A stretch of 64,000 bases of DNA from Stieleria maiorica. Its GTDB lineage: Bacteria; Planctomycetota; Planctomycetia; Pirellulales; Pirellulaceae. This document shows, piece after piece, positions 15,862-25,400 of this stretch. A model generated the notes under the pieces. That model was not told the DNA's origin, ran no database searches, and saw only the letters and a list, made by a program, of their open reading frames with translations. The DNA is taken from the NCBI RefSeq assembly GCF_008035925.1, contig NZ_CP036264.1:8408343-8472342 (forward strand), given 5' to 3'. Position numbers and translations under genes: made by a program. The first letter of the stretch is position 1. Each line of letters starts with the position of its first letter.

Positions 15862-18525
15862 GTGCAGTGGTCTGATTTCAATTGGTTGTACCTGTTGATC
15901 CCGGCAGTGCCGTTTTTGATCTGGTACCACCTCCGCTCGTTGAGCGATTTTCCGAGCTGGCAAAAACGCGTCTCGCTGGTGTTGCGGGCGGTGGTCCTTG
16001 GGCTGCTGGTCGCGGCGCTGGCCGGGCCGGTGTTGATGCGTGAAACCGATCGGCAAATGGTCGTGTTCGCGATCGATCGCAGCGAGAGCATTGACCAAGC
16101 GGCGCGGGACAAAGCGGACACATTTTTGCAGCAATCCGTCAAGGCGGCCGAGCGGGCGGACGTCGAGGTTCGCTTTCTGGAATTTGACCGCCAACCGAGA
16201 AAGCTGCAGGAGCAGTGGTCGGCCGACGTCGTTGACGGAGAAGCGTCGCAGTCGGCCGATGACGCAGACGAAGCCGCCGAAAAGGACGCATCGCTCGACG
16301 AGGAGTCAACGGACGATTCGGTTGCGGCGGAGGAAGCGTCCCAGCCTCAGGGGAGCACTCCGGACGAGGCTGCGTCGCGTCGCGGAACCGATTTGGAAGC
16401 CGCCGTTCGGACCGCGATCGCATCGATGCCGCCGTCGCGTGTTCGCCGCGTCGTGTTGTTGTCCGATGGCAATGCGACCGAGGGAGGCGACGTGATCGCC
16501 GCCGCCGCCCAAGGTGGTGTCCCGATCTGGACCGTGCCGCTGCCCTCGCGCAGCGATCCGGAAGTCCAACTGACCCGCGTCGATGCCCCCACACAGGTCC
16601 GCCAAGGGCAACCGTTCTTCGTCGAAGTCGTCGTCAGCAGCAATCGCGATACCGAGGGCTACATCGATCTGTACCGCGGTGATATCCAGATCGGTGATGA
16701 AGAACCCAAGCCGGTCAAAATCAAACAGGGCGAAAACACGTTTCGATTCCGGCAAACCGTCTTGGGCAAGCGGCAAGAATCCTTTGCCGCGCGGTTGCGT
16801 GGATTCGATGACACGTTGCTGGACAACAACGCATCCGAAACCGTGGTCTATGCCCAGGGACGCCCACGCGTGTTGTTGGTCGATCCCGATTTGGACCAAA
16901 CCGATTCGCTGCGCTGGGCGTTGGACGAGCAATCGATCGACGTGGAAGTGCGTCCGCCGGAGGGGATCCCCAGCGATCTGACGGAGATTCAAGGTTACGA
17001 GTGTCTGGTCCTGTCGAACGTTCCCGCGACGGCGATGTCGATGCGGCAGATGGACTTGATTCGGATCTACGTGAAAGAACTCGGCGGCGGGTTGATCATG
17101 CTGGGCGGTGACCAGTCGTTCGGGCTGGGCGGTTATTACCGGACTCAAGTCGAAGAGATCTTGCCGGTCCGCAGCAACTTTGAAAAGGAACGCGAGAAGC
17201 CTTCGCTGGCGATGATGCTGGTCATCGACAAGAGCGGATCGATGGGCGGCCAAAAGATCGAACTTGCCAAGGATGCGGCCCGCGCCGCGGTGGAGTTGCT
17301 CGGGCCGCGTGATGCGATCGGCGTGATCGCCTTTGACGGTTCGGCCTACACCGTTTCTGAATTGCGATCGACGTCGGACAAGGGGCAGATCATCGATGCG
17401 ATCAGCACCATCGAAGCCTCCGGCGGTACGAACATGTATCCCGGCATGGTCGACGCCCTGGACGCACTTCGCGGAGCGACGGCGAAGCTGAAGCACGTCA
17501 TATTGATGACCGACGGCGTGTCGTCCCCGGGAGATTTTCAGGGCGCCGCATCGGACATGTCCGCCAATCGAATCACGTTGTCCACCGTCGCACTCGGGCA
17601 AGGGGCTAGCGAAGACCTGTTGGAAGAACTGGCACAGATCGGGGGCGGACGTTATTACTTCTGCGATTCGCCCGACGCCGTCCCTCAGGTATTCGCCAAA
17701 GAAACGGTGGAAGCGAGCAAGTCGGCGATCAACGAATTGCCCTTCACCGCCCAACTGGTCCGACCCACCACGGTCTTGGAAGGCATCGATTTGGAATTGT
17801 CGCCGCTGTTGCTCGGCTATGTGGTCACCCGTCCCAAGCCGACCGCGGAGTTCATTCTGGCCAGCGAGTCGGGAGACCCGTTGTTGGCGTGGTGGCGGTA
17901 CGGATTGGGCATGTCCGTCGCGTTCACCAGTGATGCCAAGAACCGTTGGGCCGGTGAATGGTTGGCGTGGCCGGACTTCGGTCCCTTCTGGGCTCAGATC
18001 ATCCGCCACGCGATGCGCAAGGATGACAATCGAGGCGTGTTCGTCGATGTCCGTCGTGAGGGCGAAACCACCTTCGTCTCGCTCGATTCGGTGGACCAAA
18101 ACGGAGCGTTCATCGAGAACGCGACCACCGAATTGACGTTGATCGATCCCGGCCTGGACCGCAAGAAGCTGGAGATGCGTCAGACCGCCCCGGGGCGTTT
18201 TGAAGCCGAGATCAAAACGGATCGACGGGGGGCGTACCACCTGGATCTGGCGCAGACGCGGAAATCCGGATCGACCCAGCGCTCCTCACGCGGGATCTCG
18301 GTCGGCTACAGCGACGAATTGCGGTTGTTGCCGACCGCGACGACGACCTTGGAGCGGATCGCGACGGTCAGCGGCGGTCGATTCGATCCGACGCCCGCAT
18401 CGATCGCCGAGCCGATCGATGCGACCGCCCGCGAACCGATGCCGCTGTGGCCCTGGTTGCTGATGATCGCGATGTCGGTCTTCGTCGCCGATGTCGCGCT
18501 GCGACGCATCGAACTGGCGCGGTGA
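15862..18525 (+). CDS. Large VWA-domain membrane protein with glutamine-amidotransferase-like fold
   Basis: 887 residues from a GTG start. Two N-terminal helices (about 8-24 and 38-58) precede a degenerate VWA-like region (VFAIDRSES) with an acidic, low-complexity insert (ADDADEAAEKDASLDEESTD region). A beta-rich domain follows, then a class-I amidotransferase-like segment (PRVLLVDPD, GGGLIMLGGDQSFGLGGY) lacking an obvious catalytic Cys. A proper VWA domain has MIDAS DKSGSM at about residue 456. One C-terminal helix (LWPWLLMIAMSVFVADVAL) ends the protein. This domain mix is common in planctomycetes near MoxR operons. It may work with the upstream MoxR-DUF58-VWA set, although the Wza-like gene lies between. 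Role inferred only. Confidence 0.85.
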   Translation: MQWSDFNWLYLLIPAVPFLIWYHLRSLSDFPSWQKRVSLVLRAVVLGLLVAALAGPVLMRETDRQMVVFAIDRSESIDQAARDKADTFLQQSVKAAERADVEVRFLEFDRQPRKLQEQWSADVVDGEASQSADDADEAAEKDASLDEESTDDSVAAEEASQPQGSTPDEAASRRGTDLEAAVRTAIASMPPSRVRRVVLLSDGNATEGGDVIAAAAQGGVPIWTVPLPSRSDPEVQLTRVDAPTQVRQGQPFFVEVVVSSNRDTEGYIDLYRGDIQIGDEEPKPVKIKQGENTFRFRQTVLGKRQESFAARLRGFDDTLLDNNASETVVYAQGRPRVLLVDPDLDQTDSLRWALDEQSIDVEVRPPEGIPSDLTEIQGYECLVLSNVPATAMSMRQMDLIRIYVKELGGGLIMLGGDQSFGLGGYYRTQVEEILPVRSNFEKEREKPSLAMMLVIDKSGSMGGQKIELAKDAARAAVELLGPRDAIGVIAFDGSAYTVSELRSTSDKGQIIDAISTIEASGGTNMYPGMVDALDALRGATAKLKHVILMTDGVSSPGDFQGAASDMSANRITLSTVALGQGASEDLLEELAQIGGGRYYFCDSPDAVPQVFAKETVEASKSAINELPFTAQLVRPTTVLEGIDLELSPLLLGYVVTRPKPTAEFILASESGDPLLAWWRYGLGMSVAFTSDAKNRWAGEWLAWPDFGPFWAQIIRHAMRKDDNRGVFVDVRREGETTFVSLDSVDQNGAFIENATTELTLIDPGLDRKKLEMRQTAPGRFEAEIKTDRRGAYHLDLAQTRKSGSTQRSSRGISVGYSDELRLLPTATTTLERIATVSGGRFDPTPASIAEPIDATAREPMPLWPWLLMIAMSVFVADVALRRIELAR

Positions 18526-18846
18526 ACTTGTGATGATTAGCCGTTTGACGCGAGCCTACGGGCCCTCCCCAGTGGAAACGACGCTTAACTTCGCTTCGCG
18601 GTATTGGGCTTTAGCCGCCCACGGTCGCTGCGTGGGACGTCGATTGTATTACTGATGGATTCAGTTGCTTTTGTTCCGTGCGTTATCAAAGATCACTACG
18701 CTCGGTTCGCCAACGGCGATCTACAATTTGGCCTGGGGTGAGACCGGATGAGCCCCAGCGAATCCGGACGTAACCCCAGGTCCACGCTGAGCGGTTGCGT
18801 GGAGAGGTAGGAAGATTTTGGAGGTAGGATAGGACGATTACATCGA
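18526..18846. other. Intergenic spacer between convergent genes with two dispersed repeats
   Basis: 321 bp between the convergent VWA and DUF2092-like genes. It contains the AGCCGTTTGACGCGAGCCTACGGGCC element (18539-18564) and a GGTAGGAAGATTTTGGAGGTAGG element (18806-18840). No gene or terminator hairpin with a T-run was recognised. Confidence 0.6.
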
Positions 18847-19719
18847 TCACTTTGTTTGATCGAAGTACGCCTCGATCGATTCGTACTCCTTCGCACCGGG
18901 GATTTTTTCGTAGCGAAACAACGAGGCGGCGTTGGGATGATCGATCCGCCAAGTGGTGAAATCGAATCGCAGCGCATAGCGATAGCCGGCTGGCAGCTCC
19001 AACCCGCCGTTGGCCCGTAACATCTCCGTCAGATCCACACGCAACCGCAGCGGTCGGGGCGATTGGTCTTGGGTGATCCACAGGTCCCATTGGACGTTGT
19101 CTTCCTGGATGCCCTGGAAGTGGATCGCCGGGGTTTCGCCGCGAAACGGATTGCGATCGAGCAATCGCACCGATTTCATCCCCGCGGTCAGCGAAAGTGC
19201 GGGATCGATGCCGGCCAGCGTCAGGGCCAAAACGGGTTCCGGATACGGCCCCATCGGCAGTGGCAAATCGAACACCGCTTGCTGCATCGCGAGCGGCTTA
19301 TCGAGCACGGTGAATGCCTGTTCGGACAAGGCCACCGTCGTGGTTTGGCCGTCGCTGAAAATCCGCACCCGCTGGTTCTGGTCTTTCAAATAGATCGTGA
19401 ATTGATCGGGAGCCTGCGATGCGATCTGGTACACCGATGTTTGGGTGTTGATCACAGCTCCGTCGATGATCGTATCGGCTGACAACTGGACGCTCGCCCG
19501 CGTCGATTTCGCGGTGCTCAGCCGGGCGAACAGAGGCCGGAGCGCGGCCAGATCGGGCGTGGTTTCCGCCGGGCCCGGCGCGTCGGGTTGCGTTTCCTGC
19601 GCCCTCACCCCGGCAAGAGGCATCGTCAAGACGACAAGGGAGACGAACGTGTGAACACGATATCGTGCCGCTAGCAACATCGGGATAACGTCCGTCATTG
19701 GCTGAAAGAAATGCAACAT
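18847..19719 (-). CDS. Periplasmic protein of LolA/DUF2092-like fold
   Basis: 290 residues from the ATG at 19719; ATGs at 19698 and 19680 are also possible and no clear ribosome site decides between them. Signal peptide with core VSLVVLTMPLAGVRA. The mature part shows the alternating beta-strand pattern of LolA/LolB-like outer-membrane-lipoprotein carriers and DUF2092 proteins (TSVYQIASQAPDQFTIYLKD, RVRIFSDGQTTTVALS, FQGIQEDNVQWDLWI, RYALRFDFTTWRID). Such proteins bind acyl chains in a beta half-barrel. Substrate is unknown. It is upstream of nothing obviously linked; dusB is divergently placed only by spacing, on the same strand. Confidence 0.65.
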   Translation of the reverse strand: MLHFFQPMTDVIPMLLAARYRVHTFVSLVVLTMPLAGVRAQETQPDAPGPAETTPDLAALRPLFARLSTAKSTRASVQLSADTIIDGAVINTQTSVYQIASQAPDQFTIYLKDQNQRVRIFSDGQTTTVALSEQAFTVLDKPLAMQQAVFDLPLPMGPYPEPVLALTLAGIDPALSLTAGMKSVRLLDRNPFRGETPAIHFQGIQEDNVQWDLWITQDQSPRPLRLRVDLTEMLRANGGLELPAGYRYALRFDFTTWRIDHPNAASLFRYEKIPGAKEYESIEAYFDQTK

Positions 19720-19893
19720 TGCACAGGGAGCATCTTGGATTGCCGGCGGATTCCCGACCCGGCGATCAAATTGTATTCGATCGGGTCAAACCGTCGCCGT
19801 CCTCTCCGAGGTCGGCGCGGGGGCAAAGCTCTGCTTTTCCGCGTACAGCGAGTTCGGAGAACACGGCGACGCTTGCGACACACCGTCAAGTGG

Positions 19894-20964
19894 CTACGTC
19901 ATTGAACCCGCCTGCTCGGCTTCACGCTCGGCGCGGATTTCTTCTTTGGTTTTCATCGGAAAATACTCTTCGACCACGCGATAGAACTCCTCGGCGCTGG
20001 ACACGCCGGCCACGTGGGTGCGGAAATGTCTGGCCCCGTACTTTCCTTGGGCGTAACAGCAGGCGTATTTCCGCATCAAGATCGTGCCTTTTTCTTCACC
20101 GAAACGTTCCTTGACCAGGTCGTAATGGTGCAGCATGCATTGACGTTGCTCGGGCAGGCTGGGTTCGGGCGGGATCGGCTGGCCGCGGAGTGCGGCGGCG
20201 GATTGGGCGAACAGCCAGGGGCGACCGAGGCAGGCGCGGGCGATCATGACGCCGTCGACGTCGTAGTTGCGAAACGCATCGACGACCTTTTCCGCCGAGT
20301 CCAGGTCGCCGTTTCCGATCAGCGGAATCTGTGTCAAGTGGGCTTTGATTTCGCTGATGCGGTCCCAATCGGCGTGACCGCGAAACATGTCTTTGGCGGT
20401 GCGGCCGTGAACGGTCAGCGCCGCCGCGCCGGCCTCTTCGACCACCCGAGCGACCTCGTTGCAATTGACCGATTCGGGGCTGCAGCCGAGTCGGATTTTT
20501 GCGGTCACGGGCGTCGGGGCACAGGCCTTGACCAGCCGCGAAATGATCTCGAACATCCGCTGCGGGGTCCGCAGCAGATAGCTGCCGCTGTGTGCCTTTT
20601 CGGTGACCTGCCGGACCGGACAACCGAAATTAATGTCGACCACGCTGACCCGGTATTCTTCGACCAACCGGTGACCGACCTTGGCCATGGTTTCTGGATC
20701 ATTGTCCCAGATCTGCACCGCCAACGGCCGCGGTTCCTCTGCCACGCCCCACAAACGCTCGGGGTGCTCGGCTTCGTTTTCATCCATCCAGACGAAGCCT
20801 CGAGCGTTGACCATCTCGGTCGCAATCAGCCCTGTGCCGCCGTATTCGCGGACCATCTGTCGGAACGCGGCGTTGGTGAACCCCGCCATCGGGGCTTGCA
20901 GAATCGGCGGATCGACGACCAAATCGCCGATCCGAAAGGCTGGTGGGGGGAAGGGGCGTGGCAT
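19894..20964 (-). CDS. dusB: tRNA-dihydrouridine synthase, DusB type
   Basis: 356 residues. FMN-dependent reductase that makes dihydrouridine in tRNA D-loops. The TIM-barrel N-terminal domain has PILQAPMAGFTNAAFR (FMN site), the catalytic Cys in INFGCPVRQV, the Lys of TAKIRLG, HGRTAKDMFRG, and the phosphate loop IGNGDL with DGVMIARACLGRPWLF. The C-terminal helical RNA-binding domain follows (HYDLVKERFGEEKGTILMRKYACCY). Length and motifs match DusB; the catalytic loop reads GCPVRQ instead of the more usual GCPAKK. Housekeeping gene, 36 bp downstream of the beta-barrel gene on the same strand. Confidence 0.92.
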   Translation of the reverse strand: MPRPFPPPAFRIGDLVVDPPILQAPMAGFTNAAFRQMVREYGGTGLIATEMVNARGFVWMDENEAEHPERLWGVAEEPRPLAVQIWDNDPETMAKVGHRLVEEYRVSVVDINFGCPVRQVTEKAHSGSYLLRTPQRMFEIISRLVKACAPTPVTAKIRLGCSPESVNCNEVARVVEEAGAAALTVHGRTAKDMFRGHADWDRISEIKAHLTQIPLIGNGDLDSAEKVVDAFRNYDVDGVMIARACLGRPWLFAQSAAALRGQPIPPEPSLPEQRQCMLHHYDLVKERFGEEKGTILMRKYACCYAQGKYGARHFRTHVAGVSSAEEFYRVVEEYFPMKTKEEIRAEREAEQAGSMT

Positions 20965-21000
20965 GGCAAGCGTGTTTACGGGGGATCGTTCCCCGTCACT

Positions 21001-22050
21001 CTAAAACGCCCGCGACCAACTGGCAATGATCGAATAATCCGTCTCCAGCTGGATTCCATCCAGGTCCTGGGCCAGCGTCGGTACGATTTCGAAGTTCAAA
21101 TAGTGGCCTTGCCAGTTCAGCTGGCCGCCGACGCCCAGGTTGTACCAGTACCCACCGCGGAAACTTTCGACGTTCGTGCTGATTCCCATGTCAGGGGTCG
21201 CCGGGTCCGCACCCTGGATGTCCTCGCGCCAGACGTGTTCGCCACGCAACGACAGCGCGAAGTGGTCACAGACCAGATACTGGGTCCAGGTGTTCAGCCG
21301 GACTTCGGCCCCCAGACGGTAATCGCGATAGTTCTTGCCCATCGGCAGATCGGATTGGACCTGTCCGCCCCAGCTCCAGCAGTCGGCGAAGTAGCGCACG
21401 GTCATGCCGGGGCGGGCGTTGAAGGTCCCGCTGCCCAGTCGCATTGGGTAGGGCAACGCCTGGGACATCATCCCTCCGGTCGGTGTCGTCGAGGTGCGAA
21501 AGATGTCGCCGGTCGGCACCGAACCGCCCAGGTTCAGCATCCAGTCGCAGCGCTCGGTGCTGTACAGTCGCAGCAGTGCGCCGATCGTGGTGTCACCGAA
21601 ACCGCTGTTGTGCGTGGTGAACTCGGTTCCCGGTCCGGCCGGGTTCATCGGACCGCGGATGTGGTCCATCGTCAAACTCGGCAACATCAGCATCGTGTAC
21701 AGCGTCACATTGTCGGTGGCACCGTACATGATGTGGGCCATGTGCATTTCCATGGTCATCTGGGTCGGTGCCGCCATCCGGTTGGTGACCGGCGAACTGG
21801 TCGCACCGAAGGCGATCGCTTCGGAATCGCTGACCGTCCGATCACCGATCCGATTGTCCTCCATGTACATGTTCATGTACTTGTACTCGACCATCCATTC
21901 CCCCTTTTCGTGAACGTGGTCGCCGGCGATCCCCGCCGGGCCATGTTTGTCGGCCAAGGATTTTCGCCCGGGATGGTGGGCGACGGCAGCACACTGCAAC
22001 AGCAGCAGAGACGCCAGGGCTGCGAGGGATTGGAAGGTTTTCACCGTCAT
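21001..22050 (-). CDS. Outer-membrane beta-barrel 'transporter' (MetA-pathway/phenol-degradation family type)
   Basis: 349 residues from ATG at 22050. A longer frame to 22206 would translate through a dispersed repeat and was rejected. The signal peptide is MTVKTFQSLAALASLLLLQCAAVA. The mature protein starts with a His-rich stretch and shows dense alternating strands rich in Trp, Tyr, Gly and Met, ending in aromatic YSIIASWSRAF with terminal Phe, the outer-membrane insertion signature. The pattern matches putative metal- or solute-associated barrel proteins annotated as transporters (PF13557-like). Met-rich strands (MNMYMEDN, PTQMTMEMHMAHIMYG) suggest possible copper/silver contact, which is inference. 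Confidence 0.75.
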   Translation of the reverse strand: MTVKTFQSLAALASLLLLQCAAVAHHPGRKSLADKHGPAGIAGDHVHEKGEWMVEYKYMNMYMEDNRIGDRTVSDSEAIAFGATSSPVTNRMAAPTQMTMEMHMAHIMYGATDNVTLYTMLMLPSLTMDHIRGPMNPAGPGTEFTTHNSGFGDTTIGALLRLYSTERCDWMLNLGGSVPTGDIFRTSTTPTGGMMSQALPYPMRLGSGTFNARPGMTVRYFADCWSWGGQVQSDLPMGKNYRDYRLGAEVRLNTWTQYLVCDHFALSLRGEHVWREDIQGADPATPDMGISTNVESFRGGYWYNLGVGGQLNWQGHYLNFEIVPTLAQDLDGIQLETDYSIIASWSRAF

Positions 22051-22450
22051 GGGAGAGCGTCCTTGCAGGGGCATTAACGTTTGTTTTGATCCAGATCTAG
22101 AGTTTTCGCTCAAGCCGTAGCGGAAGTCGCCAAGACTTTCGGCGGCCTGTTGATGCCAACTACGTAACGGGTGGAGCTTCGTCTTCATCGACTTAGAACG
22201 GTGCAAGGTTCACCGGCCACCGTTTTGGCCATCACGGCCCGCAAGACCCGTAGCACCGATTCTTGGCAAACTCGGCTCGACGTGTTCTCCGGCCGTTTGC
22301 TATAGCCGCCAGGGTGGTGCCAAACTCCGGTGCCGGGCTTCCAAGGGATGGCGAGCCCAATTTCGCAAAACACCGTATCTTTCCGAGTTTCTCGCCAGCG
22401 AGACAGCCCGGTCGCAGCGGTTGGTCATTGACGCAGGACGGATTCGACTG
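22051..22450. other. Divergent intergenic region with a palindromic repeat fragment (400 bp)
   Basis: Lies between the barrel gene (minus) and the coiled-coil gene (plus). It contains a GTAGCGGAAGTCGCCAAGACTTTCGGCG element at 22117-22144, also present at 33699 and 58685. Open frames through it are TTG extensions of the neighbours. It must carry both promoters, but none stands out. Confidence 0.6.
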
Positions 22451-25400
22451 ATGGGCGTAATCTTCGGTTTACCGGTTGTTTCGATATTCATCTTCATTGC
22501 CGCCGGCCTGTTGCTCGGGCATCTGTTCTGGTACCGCGACACCAGCGGTCTGGACGCGAAGATCAGTGAGCTGGAGGAACAGCTTGCCGCCGCAGGAGGT
22601 GATTCATCCGATCGGGAAGACGCGGTCCGCTCGCTGGAGCAATCCCTGGAGCAGAAGGACGCCGATTTGGAGCGTGCCCGTGAGGAAGCCGCGACGCTGC
22701 GCCAGGAAAACACCACGCTGCAAGCATCGATCGACGAAACGCATGAAACCGCGACGATCAGGAACGAAGACCTGCACGAAGACTTGCAACGTGCCCAAGA
22801 ACGACTTCAAGCGTTGCAAGACGACTACGATTCGCTGAAGAGTGAATTGGAAGAGACGCTGGCCGACAAACATGCCGCGGAATTGCGGATCACGGCCAAC
22901 GAAACCGCCGCGCTGGAAGCGGGCGACGAACTGGGGCGTCAAACCGCAATCATCGAGTCGCTGACCCAGACCAACGAGACGCAGGCCGGCGAAATTCAGC
23001 ACCTCAAAGAGCAAGTCGAACGGCTAGGCGAGACCAGCGAATCGGACGTCGCCGAGCGTGAGGCGTTGATCGCGCGGCTGAAGAATGAACTGGCCGAAAG
23101 CGAGATGTACCGCCAGGCGACTCAAGACAAATTGGACGAGGTCCAAGCCAAGATCGAAGCCTCCGAAACGTCCGCCCAGCAACTCGCCGAACAGAGGGAG
23201 CAGACGATCGAAGCACTCGAGCGGCAACGCGACGAGTTCCGGCAACAGCGCGACGAGGCGTCGCAGAAATACGCGTCGGTCGTCACCAGCATCGAGACGA
23301 TGCAACAACAACTCGCCAGTGCCCTGGACCAGGCCGAACGGACCGCCGACCAGAACGAACGATTGGCCGATCTGATCGAGCAAAAACAAAGCCAGATCAC
23401 CGCCGCCGAAGAAGACTTGGAAACGGTGCGTGCCGAACTCGCCGCCAAAAACGAAACCCTGACCGATCTGGAAATCCGACTCGACGCAATGACGACCGAG
23501 TTGCAACAGCGTGACGGCGTCGTGGAATCCCTCCGCAGCGAAATCGACGAATTGACGGTCGCCAGACAGGAAGGTGCCGATGCCCAAGCAGAAGTCCGAG
23601 AGCTGATCGAACAATTGCATCAGCTGAAACAGATCAATGAGGCGCTGCACGACAAGAACAACGTTCAAGCCGAGCAGCTCCGACAGCTGGCCGAGTTGCA
23701 AGAACGGATCGAAGAACAAGATGCGGAATTGGAGTTTTCCGCCAGCGAGCTCGATGACGAACGCGCCATCCGCAGCGAACTGGAACGCAAGCTGAGCGAA
23801 AAGACGACGACCATCGCCGATCTGTCCAAACGCTGCGAAGCCATCCTGCCGCTGGAAAACGAGGTCAAATCGCTGACCGGACAGTGCGCCACGGGCCGGG
23901 AAACCATCGATCGACTTTCGGCCAAACTGAACGAAAGCAACCACATCGTTACCCAGCTGCAAGATCGATTGCAGCTGATCGATTCGCTGGAAAGCGAGCA
24001 ACAGTCGCTGCTGGAGAACCTGAATCAGGCCTCCGCGACGATCGACCGACTGACCGGAAAACTGCAGGAGAGCGAGCGAACGGTCGCCCGGCAATCCGAG
24101 CAACTGCATCACATGGAGCAGCTGGAAAGTGAAACGCAATCGCTCGCCGGGCGGCTCGCCGAATCGCAAGAATCGATCGAATCGTTGACCGCACAGCTGC
24201 AAGAAGCCGAGCAAACCGTCGCCTTGCAATCCGAGCGGTTGGAGCTGATCGGCACCCTGGAAGGCGAAAAGGGTTCGCTGTCGCAGCGACTGGAAGCCTC
24301 GTTGGCTTCGATCGAACAATTGACGACACAATTGCAAGACAGTGAAGCAGCCGTCGCCCACCACTCGCATCAGTTGGAGTTGATGGAGGCACTCGAGAAC
24401 GACAATCAATCGCTTGCCGGAAAACTGCAATCGAATCTCGAAAAACTCGATCACATGGCGACCAACCTGCGTGATCGCGATGCCGAAATCGTTGAACTGA
24501 CCGAACGCTGTGAACAGCTTGAGGGGCTCCAGGCCGAGATCGAGTCGCTGTCGCAACAGGCCCAGGAAAGTCAAGCAACGATCGATGAATTGACGGACCA
24601 GTTGGGCGGCCGAGACGACGAGATCCGCGAGCTGACCGAACGCTGCGAAGCCATCGATTTGTTGACCGAAGAGAAACAAACGTTGGCGAAAAAGGTGGCC
24701 AAACTGGAACGGGCCGAAGCCGGGCTGCGGGAATGCTTGAACGACCAGGATCGAGAGATCGAGACGCTGCGAAACGGTGAACGCGAGCTGGCGAGTTTGC
24801 AGCAGCGCTATGACCAATTGCAGTCCGAACTTCATCAAACCGATGCCCAATGCAACGCGCTGGTTGAGACCGTCGAGGCCCATCAATCAGAAATCGACGC
24901 GCTGCGAGGTCAGTTGGGGCAACTCGACTCGCTGCGGGCTGAATTGCAGGCGAAAGACGAACAGCTGGCCAAGTCGGGCCGACAGTCGGAGACCTTGTCG
25001 GCGCAGCTGACCGAGCGTGAGGCGGTGATCGCGGACCTGAATCGGCGGATGGGGTCCGTGGTCGATTTGGAAAAGCAATTGCACATGCGGGATCGCGACG
25101 TGATCGCACTGAAAGAGCAGAGCGATCTGCAGACGCGGGCGTTTGCCGAACAACGCGACGAATTGTTGCGGCTGCGTCACGACGTGGCCGAATTGGAAGC
25201 CACCAACAAACAGTTGGCGATCACCCGCGACCGTCTGGAAAAGGCGAGCGCACGGTGCGACGAATTGGTGGCCGCCAACGCGACGCTGGAAACTCAGTTC
25301 GCCAAGCTCGGCAAAGACCTGGAAGTGCAAACCGTTTCGGTCGACGATCTGAATCGACGCCTGGCGACGAAATCCAAACAGCACGACACGGCGATCGCGG

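Noticed and set aside
16306-18240. 644-codon minus-strand frame opposite the VWA gene
   Set aside because: Shadow frame; the plus-strand product has MIDAS motif and membrane helices, this one has none.
23024-24886. 620-codon open frame antisense to the coiled-coil gene
   Set aside because: It is a by-product of the Leu/Gln/Glu repeat codons on the other strand; composition is Phe/Leu/Gln repeats without domain.
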